Shown in pieces: positions 43,407-52,587 of a stretch of 64,000 bases of DNA; position 1 is the first letter of the stretch, and the number at the start of each line of letters is the position of its first letter. The stretch comes from Actinocorallia sp. API 0066 (lineage in GTDB: Bacteria > Actinomycetota > Actinomycetes > Streptosporangiales > Streptosporangiaceae): positions 310,001-374,000 of the forward strand of contig NZ_JAJLQY010000005.1 of the NCBI RefSeq assembly GCF_020991275.1. The letters are read 5' to 3'. The notes under the pieces are model-generated. The model searched no databases. It saw only the letters and a list, made by a program, of their open reading frames with translations, and had not been told where the DNA came from. The translations under genes were made by a program, and so were the position numbers.

Positions 43407-44117
43407 CTATCCCGACTTGACGCTCTCTGGCGACCACCGGCCGGTGGGTTTGCGCACTCGGTGTAGTCCCATGGTCACCACCAGGCTCAGGAGTCCCAGG
43501 CCGGTGAGCACGGCGAGCGTCATCGGAACCGCGTCCTCACCGAAGACGGCGGCGCCGAGCGCCGCGTACCCGAAGGTGGACGGGACGGAGCCGATCGCCG
43601 TGCCGAGGACGAAGTGCCGGTAACGGGCGGCGGACGTGCCAAAAGCGTACGACACGAGGCCGAAGTTCGAGACCGGCACGAACCGCACGGTGAGCACGCC
43701 GAGCACGCCGTTGCGGCCGAGCCAGCCGTCGACTCTCGCGAGCCGGGCCGAGATCCAGCCGCGCCAGCCGTCACGGCGGGCCGCCAGGAGCGCGTCCACG
43801 TACTCGCGGCCCATCAGCCTGCCGACGCCGAACGCGAGGCTCGCGCCGAGCACCGCGCCCGCCATGACGTAGGCCACACCGGGCCCGACACCGAAGATCA
43901 GGCCGGCGACGAACGCGAGGACCGTCCTTGGGAACATCACCATGATCAGCAGGGTGCTGCCCGTCACCGCCAGCACGGGGCCGAGCGCGCCCGCCCCCTC
44001 GACGGCCGCCGCGATGCCCTCCCTGCCGGGCAGGACGAGCGAGGACAGCGCCGCCGCGGCGACGACGCCCGCGACGAGCAGGGCGAAGCGCACAGCGGGC
44101 TTGACGGGCCTGGTCAT
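43407..44117 (-). CDS. TVP38/TMEM64-family membrane protein
   Basis: DedA-superfamily (SNARE-associated/VTT) membrane protein of 236 residues with about six segments. The family core is visible: VMFPRTVLAFVAGLIFGVGPGVAYVMAGAVLGASLAFGVGRLMGREYV and RFVPVSNFGLVSYAFG. The basic residues in GRLMGRE and the LTVRFVPVSN turn match the family. Relatives act in lipid scrambling and membrane homeostasis. ATG 44117 is chosen because upstream residues are not family-like. Confidence 0.85.
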   Translation of the reverse strand: MTRPVKPAVRFALLVAGVVAAAALSSLVLPGREGIAAAVEGAGALGPVLAVTGSTLLIMVMFPRTVLAFVAGLIFGVGPGVAYVMAGAVLGASLAFGVGRLMGREYVDALLAARRDGWRGWISARLARVDGWLGRNGVLGVLTVRFVPVSNFGLVSYAFGTSAARYRHFVLGTAIGSVPSTFGYAALGAAVFGEDAVPMTLAVLTGLGLLSLVVTMGLHRVRKPTGRWSPESVKSG

Positions 44118-44158
44118 GGTGGTAGCAGCGTATCCGCGAGGTACGACAGACTGCACCG

Positions 44159-44773
44159 GTGACGTCTGTGACCCGCGCCGACCTCATGGCCCGCTACGGA
44201 CTCGGCCGCAGCACCCTGGAGAAGTGGTTCCGGGAGCGCGCCGCCAACGGCCACCCCGAGCCGGACGGATCACTCGGAAACCGGCTCACCTGGGACGCGG
44301 ACGTCTGGCACGCCTGGTACACGGCGCGGGAAGCGGCACCCGCCGTCCCGGAGGGTCTGCTTTCACGGGACGGCCTCGCCGGACGGCACGGGCTGTCCAG
44401 GCACGCGCTGAAGGAGCTGTGGGCCGACCGGGAAGCCAACGGGCATCCGGAGCCCGCGCTCGTCCAAGGCAAAGCCCTGTACTGGGACGCGCAGGAGTGG
44501 GCCTCCTGGCACTCGGCCCTGCTTTTGTCGTCAGCGGCCTCGGGGAAGGGCACCGCGTCCGACGCGGACCTGATCACCCTCGCGGAAGCCGGACGGCTGC
44601 TCGGGCTCGCGTCCGGGTCCGTCACCGTGTACGCCAGCAGGCCGCCGAAAGGCTGGCCCTCGCCCGTCACGGAAGAACCCCTGCGCGGCGGACGGACCCG
44701 CCGCCTCTACCGGCGCGGCGACGTCCTCGCCTACCGCGACGCCAAGCGGCGGGACCCGGGCGGCCGCGCGTAG
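44159..44773 (+). CDS. Protein with three tandem excisionase-like HTH domains
   Basis: Protein of 204 residues that consists almost entirely of three helix-turn-helix units: VTRADLMARYGLGRSTLEKWF (about 4-24), LSRDGLAGRHGLSRHALKELW (about 68-88) and ITLAEAGRLLGLASGSVTVYA (about 139-159). The first two are followed by matching NGHPEP and W-D-A wing segments, pointing to an internal duplication. It resembles the DNA-binding part of MerR/excisionase proteins without an effector domain. The start is GTG 44159. Function unknown; DNA binding is likely. Confidence 0.72.
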   Translation: MTSVTRADLMARYGLGRSTLEKWFRERAANGHPEPDGSLGNRLTWDADVWHAWYTAREAAPAVPEGLLSRDGLAGRHGLSRHALKELWADREANGHPEPALVQGKALYWDAQEWASWHSALLLSSAASGKGTASDADLITLAEAGRLLGLASGSVTVYASRPPKGWPSPVTEEPLRGGRTRRLYRRGDVLAYRDAKRRDPGGRA

Positions 44774-44864
44774 AACCCCCGGACGGCCGCGGCGGCCGGT
44801 CGGAGCGGGGGCCCGCTGACCGTAGAGTGGGAAGGCTGAAGTCAGAAGCGCGGGAGGGGTGCGG

Positions 44865-46466
44865 GTGTCGACCGTCAAGGCGAAGATCGACGAGGTCACG
44901 GCCGAGGCAGCGCGGCGGCGCACCTTCGCGGTGATCAGCCACCCCGACGCCGGCAAGTCCACCCTCACCGAGGCGCTCGCCGTCCAGGCCGCGGCGATCT
45001 CCACGGCGGGCGCGGTACACGGCAAGGGCGACCGCGCGGGCGTCACCTCCGACTGGATGGAGATGGAACGCAGCCGAGGCATCTCGATCACCTCCTCGGT
45101 GCTCCGGTTCGACTACCACGGCGCGCTCCTCAACCTCCTGGACACGCCCGGCCACGCCGACTTCTCCGAGGACACCTACCGGGTGCTGTCGGCCGTCGAC
45201 GGCGCCGTCATGCTGCTGGACTCCGCCAAGGGCCTCGAAACCCAGACCCTCAAGCTCTTCGACGTCTGCAAGCACGGCGACGTGCCGATCGTGACGTTCG
45301 TCAACAAGTGGGACAGGCCGGGCCGTGAGCCGCTGGAACTCCTCGACGAGATCGAGCAGCGGATCGGGCTGCACGCCGCCCCGCTCACCTGGCCCGTCGG
45401 CATCGCCGGCGACTTCCGCGGCCTCATCAGCCGCGCCGACGGCTCCTTCACCAAGTTCGTGCCGGGCGTCGGCGGGGCCAAGGCCCAGGCCGTCCGGATG
45501 TCCGCCGAGGACGCCGCGGCCGAACTCGGCGACGTCTGGGAGACGGCCATGGAGGAACTCACCCTCCTCACCGAGATCGGCGCCGAACTCGACCTGGAGG
45601 CGTTCACCGGCGGGATCTCCACGCCCGTCCTGTTCGGCGCGGCGCTCCCCCAGTTCGGCGTCAGCTCGCTGCTGGACGCGCTCACCACCTACGCGCCGCC
45701 CCCGTCGCCCCGTAAGGCCGCCGACGGAGACCGCCGCCCCCTGGACGCGCCCTTCTCCGGCCAGGTCTTCAAGGTCCAGGCCGGGATGGACAAGGCGCAC
45801 CGCGACTCGCTCGCCTTCATCCGGGTCTGCTCGGGCCGGTTCGAGCGCGGCATGACGCTGACGATGGGCTCGTCCGGGCGCGGCCTCGTCACCAAGCACG
45901 CCCAGACGGTGTTCGGCCGCGACCGCACCACCGTCGACACCGCCTACCCGGGCGACGTCATCGGCCTGCCCAACACCCACGGCCTCACCGTCGGCGAGTC
46001 CCTCTACGACGGCCCAAAGGTGGAGTACCCGCCCATCCCGGCCTTCGCCCCGGAACACTTCATGGTCTGCCGAGCCAAGGACGTCGGCAAGTACAAGCAG
46101 TTCCGCCGAGGCATCGAGCAACTCGACAGCGAGGGCGCCGTCCAGGTCCTCCGCAGCGACGTCCGCGGCGAGCAGGCCCCCGTCCTGGCCGCCGTCGGCC
46201 CCCTCCAGTTCGAGGTAGTCGCCCACCGCATGGAACACGAGTTCAACTCCCCGGTGAACCTCACCACCATGGACTTCTCCGAATGCCGCCTCACCACCCC
46301 CGAATCCGCCGAAACCCTGTCAAAAATACGCGGCGTAGAAGTCTTCACCCGCTCCCTCACCAACGACCTGGTAGTCCTCTTCACCGACAAATGGCGCCTC
46401 CGCGCCATAGAACGCGAACACCCCACCCTCACCCTCACCCAAATGCTCGCCGCCACCCAGTACTGA
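44865..46466 (+). CDS. prfC: Peptide chain release factor 3
   Basis: Translational GTPase RF3, 533 residues, that recycles RF1/RF2 from the ribosome. The G motifs are intact: SHPDAGKST (G1), RGISITSSV (G2), DTPGHADF (G3) and NKWDRPGR (G4); the RF3-specific C-terminal domain ends TLTQMLAATQY. GTG 44865 is preferred over GTG 44859 because GGGAGGGG is then correctly spaced. The last 60 codons are markedly C-rich and G-poor compared with the rest of the gene. Confidence 0.96.
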   Translation: MSTVKAKIDEVTAEAARRRTFAVISHPDAGKSTLTEALAVQAAAISTAGAVHGKGDRAGVTSDWMEMERSRGISITSSVLRFDYHGALLNLLDTPGHADFSEDTYRVLSAVDGAVMLLDSAKGLETQTLKLFDVCKHGDVPIVTFVNKWDRPGREPLELLDEIEQRIGLHAAPLTWPVGIAGDFRGLISRADGSFTKFVPGVGGAKAQAVRMSAEDAAAELGDVWETAMEELTLLTEIGAELDLEAFTGGISTPVLFGAALPQFGVSSLLDALTTYAPPPSPRKAADGDRRPLDAPFSGQVFKVQAGMDKAHRDSLAFIRVCSGRFERGMTLTMGSSGRGLVTKHAQTVFGRDRTTVDTAYPGDVIGLPNTHGLTVGESLYDGPKVEYPPIPAFAPEHFMVCRAKDVGKYKQFRRGIEQLDSEGAVQVLRSDVRGEQAPVLAAVGPLQFEVVAHRMEHEFNSPVNLTTMDFSECRLTTPESAETLSKIRGVEVFTRSLTNDLVVLFTDKWRLRAIEREHPTLTLTQMLAATQY

Positions 46467-46732
46467 CGCCCGAACCTGCCGCACGCCCAGCAAAACGCCC
46501 GCTCAGCCATACCGGGGCGGGCACGGAACCGCATCCCCTGTCCGTTCGCGCCCTGCCCGCCGCTTACCGCACCGGAAAAGGTTGTCAGGCGGATTCGTCC
46601 GAATACGGACACCGACCGGATGCACTGGTGAACGCGGCAGTGATCTGCGTCATGCGATCTTGGGTGTTGAGCTGAATCGCCCGGCTCTGCGAACGTTACC
46701 CCTCGCCGGAACCAGGCGACGACGGGAGTGGC

Positions 46733-47134
46733 ATGGCGAAACACAGCTGGATCGTGGCCGTTCCCCTGGCGGTGGGAGGCGCGCTCGTGGTAGCGCCCGC
46801 CGCCTGGGCGAACACCAACTTCAACGGTGCGTGCCAGACGAAGGAGTTCTGCGGCTACAAGGAGTGGAACTGGCAGGCGAGCCAGGGTATCTACGACTAC
46901 GAGGGCCGCGACAACTACTTCACCGACAACCACTTCAAGCCGTCGAGTGTCGGGGGCGTCGTCGACAAGGCGATCAGTTCCGGCAAGAACCTCGGGACGA
47001 GCTGCGCGGCACGGCTACATTTCGGACAGAACGGTAGCGGTGGAATTATCGCGACATTCCAGCCCAATGGTGACTACTGGAACATCACCGGCTCATGGAA
47101 CAACGCGGCGCGTTCCCTCACCTGGGCGTGTTGA
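46733..47134 (+). CDS. Small secreted protein, I36/beta-gamma-crystallin-like
   Basis: Protein of 133 residues with a Sec signal peptide ending AWA near residue 26. The mature part has two disulfide-prone Cys pairs (CQTKEFC and later SCAARLHF, LTWAC) and a GIYDYEGRDNYFTDNHF segment like beta-gamma-crystallin or peptidase-inhibitor I36 repeats. The family call is weak. It lies 8 bp before a lipoprotein gene of an export operon and could be co-transcribed; the 266 bp upstream hold no gene. Confidence 0.72.
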   Translation: MAKHSWIVAVPLAVGGALVVAPAAWANTNFNGACQTKEFCGYKEWNWQASQGIYDYEGRDNYFTDNHFKPSSVGGVVDKAISSGKNLGTSCAARLHFGQNGSGGIIATFQPNGDYWNITGSWNNAARSLTWAC

Positions 47135-47142
47135 CCGGTTTG

Positions 47143-48057
47143 ATGAATTCCTCTGGTGTTGTGGTGCGCCTCGCCGTCCTGGCCGCCGTCGCGGCGGTGG
47201 CGGCGGGGTGCTCCACCGCGAAGACAGGCGAGGACGGGCGGCCCGCGGTGACGCCGGTGCCTACGGACGTGCGGTCGCTTAATGAGGTGCGGTTGCCGTT
47301 GGAGTATTACCAGGCGACGCCGGAGCAGGCGGCGGCGTTGCGGGACGCCGACGACATTCTTGTGAGCGACTGCATGAAGCGTTACGGGGTGCGTTATCCC
47401 GTCAGGACGCATCGGCCTGACGTGTTCGACACCGAGCATCGGGACCGTCGCTTCTACTACATTCCGGTCGGCGTGGCGGCTCGGTACGGCTACCAACTGC
47501 CCAAGGGCGTCGGCGAGCCTACGGGCGACGCGGGGCCGCGGTTGACGCCCGACGAGATCAACCTCCTCCAGGGGCAGGGCGTCTCGACGTTCCGGAGCAG
47601 GCCGATCCCGGTCGAGGGGTGCGCGGGAGAGGCGCGGCGGCGGATCGCGGACGGTGTCCCGGCCGGGGTGGACCCCCGCTACCCGATGACGCTCGCCGCA
47701 CAGGCCGCCACGGCGGCGGACGCCGACCCGCGCCACCTCGCCGTCAGCCGCGAGTGGAGCGCCTGTATGAAGAAGGCGGGCTTCGACTACCGGATGGCGG
47801 ACGACCCCAACAACGACCCCCGTTGGGCGAACGACCCGGGATCGGCGTTGGAGCGGCGCACCGCCGTCGCCGACATGAAGTGCAAGGACGCCGTGCGTTA
47901 CGTCGGCGTCGAGTACGCCGTCGTCGCCGAGCACGAGAACCAGTTCATCGAGGACAACTTCGAGGCTCTCACCGAGGTCAAGGGCGCGCTGGACCGGATG
48001 ATGGAGAACGCGGCGGCCATCGTCGGCGGGAACCTACCGCCTGTCCCCTCGGAATGA
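47143..48057 (+). CDS. Lipoprotein of export operon (unknown family)
   Basis: Lipoprotein of 304 residues with a lipobox AAGC (Cys near residue 23). It shares the arrangement LPLEYY, DDILVSDCMKRYGVRYP and EWSACMKKAGFDY with the lipoprotein at 34180-35235, showing that they are paralogues. The paired CM motifs suggest structural disulfides. It is followed after 5 bp by the adaptor of a MacAB-like system, so it may be an extracellular accessory, sensor or immunity protein for that exporter. No function is known. Confidence 0.75.
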   Translation: MNSSGVVVRLAVLAAVAAVAAGCSTAKTGEDGRPAVTPVPTDVRSLNEVRLPLEYYQATPEQAAALRDADDILVSDCMKRYGVRYPVRTHRPDVFDTEHRDRRFYYIPVGVAARYGYQLPKGVGEPTGDAGPRLTPDEINLLQGQGVSTFRSRPIPVEGCAGEARRRIADGVPAGVDPRYPMTLAAQAATAADADPRHLAVSREWSACMKKAGFDYRMADDPNNDPRWANDPGSALERRTAVADMKCKDAVRYVGVEYAVVAEHENQFIEDNFEALTEVKGALDRMMENAAAIVGGNLPPVPSE

Positions 48058-48062
48058 CCTAG

Positions 48063-49214
48063 ATGCGGCGTAGGCAGACGGTTCTCCTTGCGCTCGTGTT
48101 GGCGGCCGTCCTCATGGCGTGCGGGGGGCTGGTCGCCTCCACGTTCGTCAAGTCGCCGCAGGACGCGGCGGCCGAGGCGCGGCCGCCCGTCCCGTCCGTC
48201 ATCACGGTTCCGGTGGCGCGCGAGGTGCTCCGCGCGACGGTCGTGCTGCGCGGTGTGGTGGCGCCCGGCAGGACGGTCGAGGTCACGGCCGTCGCGCCGG
48301 CCGAGACGACGCGGTCGGTCGTGTCCGCGCCACCCCTGAAGGCGGGACAGCGGGTCGAACCGGGTGGGGTGGTGGTCGTCGTCTCCGGGCGGCCGATCAT
48401 CGCGCTTCGTGGCAGGGTGCCCGCTTACCGGGATCTGCGCGACGGCTTCAGGGGTCCCGACGTCGTCCAGCTCCAACGGGCGCTGCGGGAGCTCGGCCAC
48501 CGGATCGGCGACGCCGAGGGCGTGTACGGCCCGTCCACCCAGGAGGCCGTGCGGCGGCTGTACGCCGATCGCGGGTTCCAGCCCGTGACCGAGCAGGCGG
48601 AGCCGACGGAGCCGGCGAAGCCGAAGGGCAAACCCGGCAAACCGCGCACCACCGTGATACTTCCGTCCGGGGAAGTCCAGTTTGTCCCGGGGTTCCCGGC
48701 TCGGGTCGTCGAGGTCAAGGCGCGGCTCGGCGCGGAGGCGGAAGGCGTCCTGATGAAGCTGGCCACCGGAGAGCTCACGGTCAAGGGGTCGCTGTCTCCG
48801 GTGGATCGTGAGCTCGTCCGGGTAGGCAAACCCGTCCGGATCCTCGCGGAGGAACTCGATCTGTCCTTCGCCGGAAAGGTGACGTCCGTAGGCGCGTTCA
48901 CCGAGGGCGGCGAAGAGATGGAGCCGGGCCATCCTGTCGTCGTCCGTGGGGTGAGGCCGCTGCCGGAGCGGCTCGCGGGCCAGAACGTCAGGCTGACGAT
49001 CACAGCCGCCGCCACCGAGGGACCGGTGCTCGTCGTCCCCACCTCGGCGGTCTACGCGGTCGCCGACGGATCGACCCAGGTCGTCAGGGTCGGCCCGGAC
49101 GGACGGCGGACCCGGGTGACCGTCACGGTCGGCGTCACCGCCGCCGGGCTCGCGGAGGTCGAGGGCGACGGCCTCGCCGAAGGCGACCACGTCGTTGTGG
49201 GAGAGACCCGATGA
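48063..49214 (+). CDS. Membrane-fusion adaptor with peptidoglycan-binding domain
   Basis: HlyD/MacA-like adaptor of 383 residues. An N-terminal hydrophobic segment with a possible lipobox (LMAC) is followed by a beta-barrel part. A PG_binding_1 module (FRGPDVVQLQRALRELGHRIGDAEGVYGPSTQEAV, about 128-165) occupies the usual hairpin position, followed by the C-terminal barrel. This domain mix is typical of Gram-positive MacB-linked adaptors that contact the wall. It overlaps the ATPase gene by ATGA. Confidence 0.86.
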   Translation: MRRRQTVLLALVLAAVLMACGGLVASTFVKSPQDAAAEARPPVPSVITVPVAREVLRATVVLRGVVAPGRTVEVTAVAPAETTRSVVSAPPLKAGQRVEPGGVVVVVSGRPIIALRGRVPAYRDLRDGFRGPDVVQLQRALRELGHRIGDAEGVYGPSTQEAVRRLYADRGFQPVTEQAEPTEPAKPKGKPGKPRTTVILPSGEVQFVPGFPARVVEVKARLGAEAEGVLMKLATGELTVKGSLSPVDRELVRVGKPVRILAEELDLSFAGKVTSVGAFTEGGEEMEPGHPVVVRGVRPLPERLAGQNVRLTITAAATEGPVLVVPTSAVYAVADGSTQVVRVGPDGRRTRVTVTVGVTAAGLAEVEGDGLAEGDHVVVGETR

Positions 49215-49903
49215 CCCCGCCGGTGATCGAGTTCACCGGCGTGGGCAGGACCCACCCCGGGCCGCCGCCGGTCCGCGCGCTGCTGCCCGCCGACCTGACC
49301 GTCGCCGCCGGTGAGTACGTGACCGTCGTCGGGCCGTCAGGATCGGGCAAATCAACCTTCCTGCACCTGGCCGGGCTGCTGGACCGGCCGACCGAGGGTG
49401 TCTACCGGCTCGACGGCATCAACACCGCGGCCCTCGGCGAACGCGACAGGACCGCCCTGCGCGGCCGCCGCATCGGGTTCGTCTTCCAGGCGTTCCACCT
49501 GCTCGGGCACCGCAGCGCGCGCGAGAACGTCATGCTCGCGCAGCTCTACACCGGCACGTCGCGCCGGACCCGCGCCCGGCTCGCCGACGCGCTGCTGGAC
49601 CGTGTCGGGCTCGCCGCCCGCGCCGACACCCCCGCCGGGCTCCTGTCGGGCGGCGAACGCCAGCGGGTCGCGATCGCCCGCGCGCTGGTGAACCGGCCGT
49701 CCCTGCTGCTCTGCGACGAACCCACCGGCAACCTCGACAGCGCGAACGCCGCGACCGTGCTCGCGCTGCTCGACGAACTCCACGCGGACGGCTTCACCGT
49801 CATGGTCGTCACGCACGACCCCGACGTCGCCGCGCGCGGCGGCCGCACCGTCTCCATCAGGGACGGGGCGCTGCGCGAGACCCGCCCCCGGACGCGCCCG
49901 TGA
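49211..49903 (+). CDS. MacB/LolD-type ABC ATPase
   Basis: ATPase of 230 residues. The Walker A GPSGSGKST, Q-loop FQAFHLL, signature LSGGERQR and Walker B LLLCDEPTGNLDS are all standard for the MacB/LolD/FtsE group. It energises an FtsX-like permease for mechanotransmission rather than classic transport. It overlaps both neighbours by four bases (ATGA, GTGA). Confidence 0.93.
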   Translation: MTPPVIEFTGVGRTHPGPPPVRALLPADLTVAAGEYVTVVGPSGSGKSTFLHLAGLLDRPTEGVYRLDGINTAALGERDRTALRGRRIGFVFQAFHLLGHRSARENVMLAQLYTGTSRRTRARLADALLDRVGLAARADTPAGLLSGGERQRVAIARALVNRPSLLLCDEPTGNLDSANAATVLALLDELHADGFTVMVVTHDPDVAARGGRTVSIRDGALRETRPRTRP

Positions 49904-51135
49904 CCACGGAACGGACCCGCGTCGCACCGACCCGGCTGCGTCCCGCCGACGCGGCGCGCGAGGCGGTCTCGGCGATCCTCACCCGGCCGGGACGGGCCGC
50001 CCTGACCGCGCTCGGCACCCTCCTCGGCATCGCCGCGTTCGTCGCCGTGCTGGGCCTGACGGCCACCGCGTCCGGCCAGATCTCGCAGCGGTTCACCGCG
50101 CTCGCCGCGACCGAGGTCTCCGTGGAGGACGCGCCCGCCGACCCGTCGCTGGCCGACGCGCCCTTCCCGGACGGCACCGAACGGCGGCTGACCGCGCTGA
50201 ACGGGGTCGTCAACGCGGGCGTCCACTGGCAGCCCGCCACCGGGCCGACGTCGGCCCGTCCGCCCGGCCTCGCGGCGCCCGACGACGCGCAGGCGCTGCC
50301 CGTCATGGCGGCGAGTCCCGGCTATCTGGCCGCCGTACACGCGCGACCGGGCGAAGGACGTCTCTACGACGCCTTCCACGAGGACCGTAAGCAGCGGGTG
50401 TGTGTGCTCGGCAGGGCTGCCGCGGCACGGCTCGGCGTGACCCGGCTCGACGCGCAGCCCGCGATCTTCGTCGACGGGGTCGCGCTCACCGTCGTCGGGA
50501 TCATCGACGGCGTGGACCGGCGCGCCGAGGTGCTCCTGTCGGTCATCGTGCCGACGACGACGGCGGCCGCGCTGTGGGGCCCGCCCGACCCCGGCGACGG
50601 ACGGCCGGCCCGGCTCCTCGTGGAGACGCGGCTGGGCGCGGCGCCGACCGTCGCGCGCCAGGTGGCCGTCGCGATCCGGGCGGACCAGCCCGAACGGTTC
50701 AAGGTGGTGGCGCCGCCCGATCCACGGACGTTGCGCGACCAGGTCGACACCGACCTCGGTTTCCTCTTCCTCGGGCTCGCCGCGGTCAGCCTCGTCATCG
50801 GCGCGGTCGGCATCGCCAACACCACGCTGGTGTCCGTCCTGGAGCGCACCGCCGAGATCGGCCTCCGCCGCGCGCTCGGCGCCCGCCGCCGCCACATCGC
50901 CCTGCAGTTCCTCGCCGAGTCCTCGGCCCTGGGACTCCTGGGCGGCCTCCTGGGCACCGCCTTGGGCGTGGCCGTAGTCGTCACCGCTTCCGCCGCCCGC
51001 CACTGGACCCCGATCCTGGAACCCCTGACCGTCCTGCCCTCCCCCCTCCTCGGCGCGCTGACCGGCGCCCTCGCCGGCCTCTACCCCTCCTGGCGTGCCA
51101 CCCGAACCGAACCCACCACCGCCCTCCGCGCCTGA
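49900..51135 (+). CDS. MacB-type FtsX-family permease
   Basis: Permease of 411 residues with one N-terminal membrane helix, a large extracellular MacB-PCD domain (about 70-280) and three C-terminal helices (FLGLAAVSLVIGAVGIANTTLVSVLERTAEIGLRRALGAR is diagnostic). Together with the ATPase and adaptor it forms a MacAB-like exporter or signalling complex, perhaps for peptides or antibiotics. The start is GTG, overlapping the ATPase stop. Confidence 0.92.
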   Translation: MTTERTRVAPTRLRPADAAREAVSAILTRPGRAALTALGTLLGIAAFVAVLGLTATASGQISQRFTALAATEVSVEDAPADPSLADAPFPDGTERRLTALNGVVNAGVHWQPATGPTSARPPGLAAPDDAQALPVMAASPGYLAAVHARPGEGRLYDAFHEDRKQRVCVLGRAAAARLGVTRLDAQPAIFVDGVALTVVGIIDGVDRRAEVLLSVIVPTTTAAALWGPPDPGDGRPARLLVETRLGAAPTVARQVAVAIRADQPERFKVVAPPDPRTLRDQVDTDLGFLFLGLAAVSLVIGAVGIANTTLVSVLERTAEIGLRRALGARRRHIALQFLAESSALGLLGGLLGTALGVAVVVTASAARHWTPILEPLTVLPSPLLGALTGALAGLYPSWRATRTEPTTALRA

Positions 51136-51147
51136 CCCCGCACCCCG

Positions 51148-51618
51148 TCAGGGGCAGAGGCAGCCGGGGACGGTCCAGTGGGTGATGGTGCGGGTGGGGT
51201 GTTCTTCGACGAGGACGGAGCCCTGGCAGAGGAGGACGACGAGGGGGAGGCCGCGGCCGGATTCGGCCAGGTCGAAGGGGTCCGGGGGGGTGGTGGATTC
51301 GGCCAGGTGGCGGATCTCGGTCAACGTGGGTTGGGTGAAGGCCACGTGGCCGGAGGGGGGCATGCGGTGGACGAGGGTGCCGGAGACGACGCCCTCGGCG
51401 TGGCGCACGGACAGGGTGGCGTCGCCCGGCAGGGCGTGGACCACGCAGTTGCCCAGCAGCTCGGAGACGACGACCAGGTAGTCGTCGCGCGCGGCGCAGG
51501 ATTCGGGGAGGGTGGCTCTGACCCATGACCGGGCCTGGGCGACCTGGGCGGCCTCGGTGAAGAAGGTGCGCTCGGCCGTGCCGGAGGGCGCGGTCACGAG
51601 TCCTTCGTCGAAGGTCAT
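51148..51618 (-). CDS. HATPase regulatory protein
   Basis: Histidine-kinase-like ATPase of 156 residues with N box VVSELLGNCVVHALP and a G box AESGRGLPLVVLLC. It lies 56 bp downstream of an XRE/DUF5753 gene on the same strand, repeating the module seen near 41 kb without DUF397. It is probably an anti-sigma-like partner. It is convergent with the permease gene 12 bp away. Confidence 0.85.
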   Translation of the reverse strand: MTFDEGLVTAPSGTAERTFFTEAAQVAQARSWVRATLPESCAARDDYLVVVSELLGNCVVHALPGDATLSVRHAEGVVSGTLVHRMPPSGHVAFTQPTLTEIRHLAESTTPPDPFDLAESGRGLPLVVLLCQGSVLVEEHPTRTITHWTVPGCLCP

Positions 51619-51674
51619 GGCACCCAAGGTAAGGATGGGAAGGGGGAGCGGTCCAGCCGGTTTCTCATCGTTTC

Positions 51675-52517
51675 TCATGGGGTGGCCGCCTGGATGAGCG
51701 CGCGGGCCTCCCGCCCGTAGACGGAAGCCTGGGCAAGCCGTTCGAAAGTACCCAGATACGCCTGGACGTCGCTGGGCTGCCGGTTGCGGATCTGCCCCGC
51801 GACGAGATCGGGCCGCACCTCGCGGGAGTCGTAGATCCAGAACCCCTCCCACGGCCACACCGAGCGCGGCGCCCGCAGCGGCAGCACCCCGACGGCGACG
51901 TTGGCGGGCGCCCCGTCGGTGAACGTCAGCAGCTTCGTGAGCTGCTCCCGCATCCCGGACGGCCCGAGCATCGGCGCGTACAACGCGGCCTCGGAGACGA
52001 CGAAGGAGAACGTCTTGGTGCCGTCGTCCAGGTAGCGCTGGTAGGCGAGCCGCTCCCGGGCCGCGTCCTCGACGTCGTTGGGCACCTGCCGGAACTCCAT
52101 GATCGCGGTCAGGTGCGCGAGCGTGTAGGGGGCGGTCTGGAGCAGCGACGGGATGGGCGCGTGCTGGAAGATCCGGAACTCGCGGGTGTCCTCGTACAGG
52201 CCCTGGAACGACGTCTGGACCGGCCGGAGCCCGCCCTGTTCCATCCGCCGCCACTGGATGTACAGGCCGTCGAGGTTGCGGACGGCGGCGATGAGTTCGG
52301 GGATGTGGTCGGCGTTGCCGGTGGCGGTGCACCAGACCCTGATGTCCTCCTCGGACGGGGTCTGCCGGCAGTTCTGGATCTTGGAGACCTTCGACTTGGC
52401 CCAGCCGACCTCGGCGGCGAGCGACGTCACCGAATGGGTCGACTGGGCCAGGAGCTGCCTGAGCTGGGAGGCCAGGATCTTGGACGCCTCGTCCGCGCGT
52501 TCCTTGGTCGTCGGCAT
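51675..52517 (-). CDS. XRE regulator with DUF5753
   Basis: Regulator of 280 residues: an N-terminal XRE HTH (SVTSLAAEVGWAKSKVSKIQNCRQTP) and a DUF5753 domain (FRIFQHAPIPSLLQTAPYTLAHL, VGVLPLRAP). It is co-oriented with the downstream HATPase gene. ATG 52517 has no strong Shine-Dalgarno site. It is paralogous in architecture to the regulator at 40909-41775, but the sequences are clearly different. Confidence 0.9.
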   Translation of the reverse strand: MPTTKERADEASKILASQLRQLLAQSTHSVTSLAAEVGWAKSKVSKIQNCRQTPSEEDIRVWCTATGNADHIPELIAAVRNLDGLYIQWRRMEQGGLRPVQTSFQGLYEDTREFRIFQHAPIPSLLQTAPYTLAHLTAIMEFRQVPNDVEDAARERLAYQRYLDDGTKTFSFVVSEAALYAPMLGPSGMREQLTKLLTFTDGAPANVAVGVLPLRAPRSVWPWEGFWIYDSREVRPDLVAGQIRNRQPSDVQAYLGTFERLAQASVYGREARALIQAATP

Positions 52518-52587
52518 GTACTGACCGTACGCCTTCTGTTTCTCTTTGTCCCGACCGTTTCGCCAGCCGGGGAGAAACATCCCCCGC

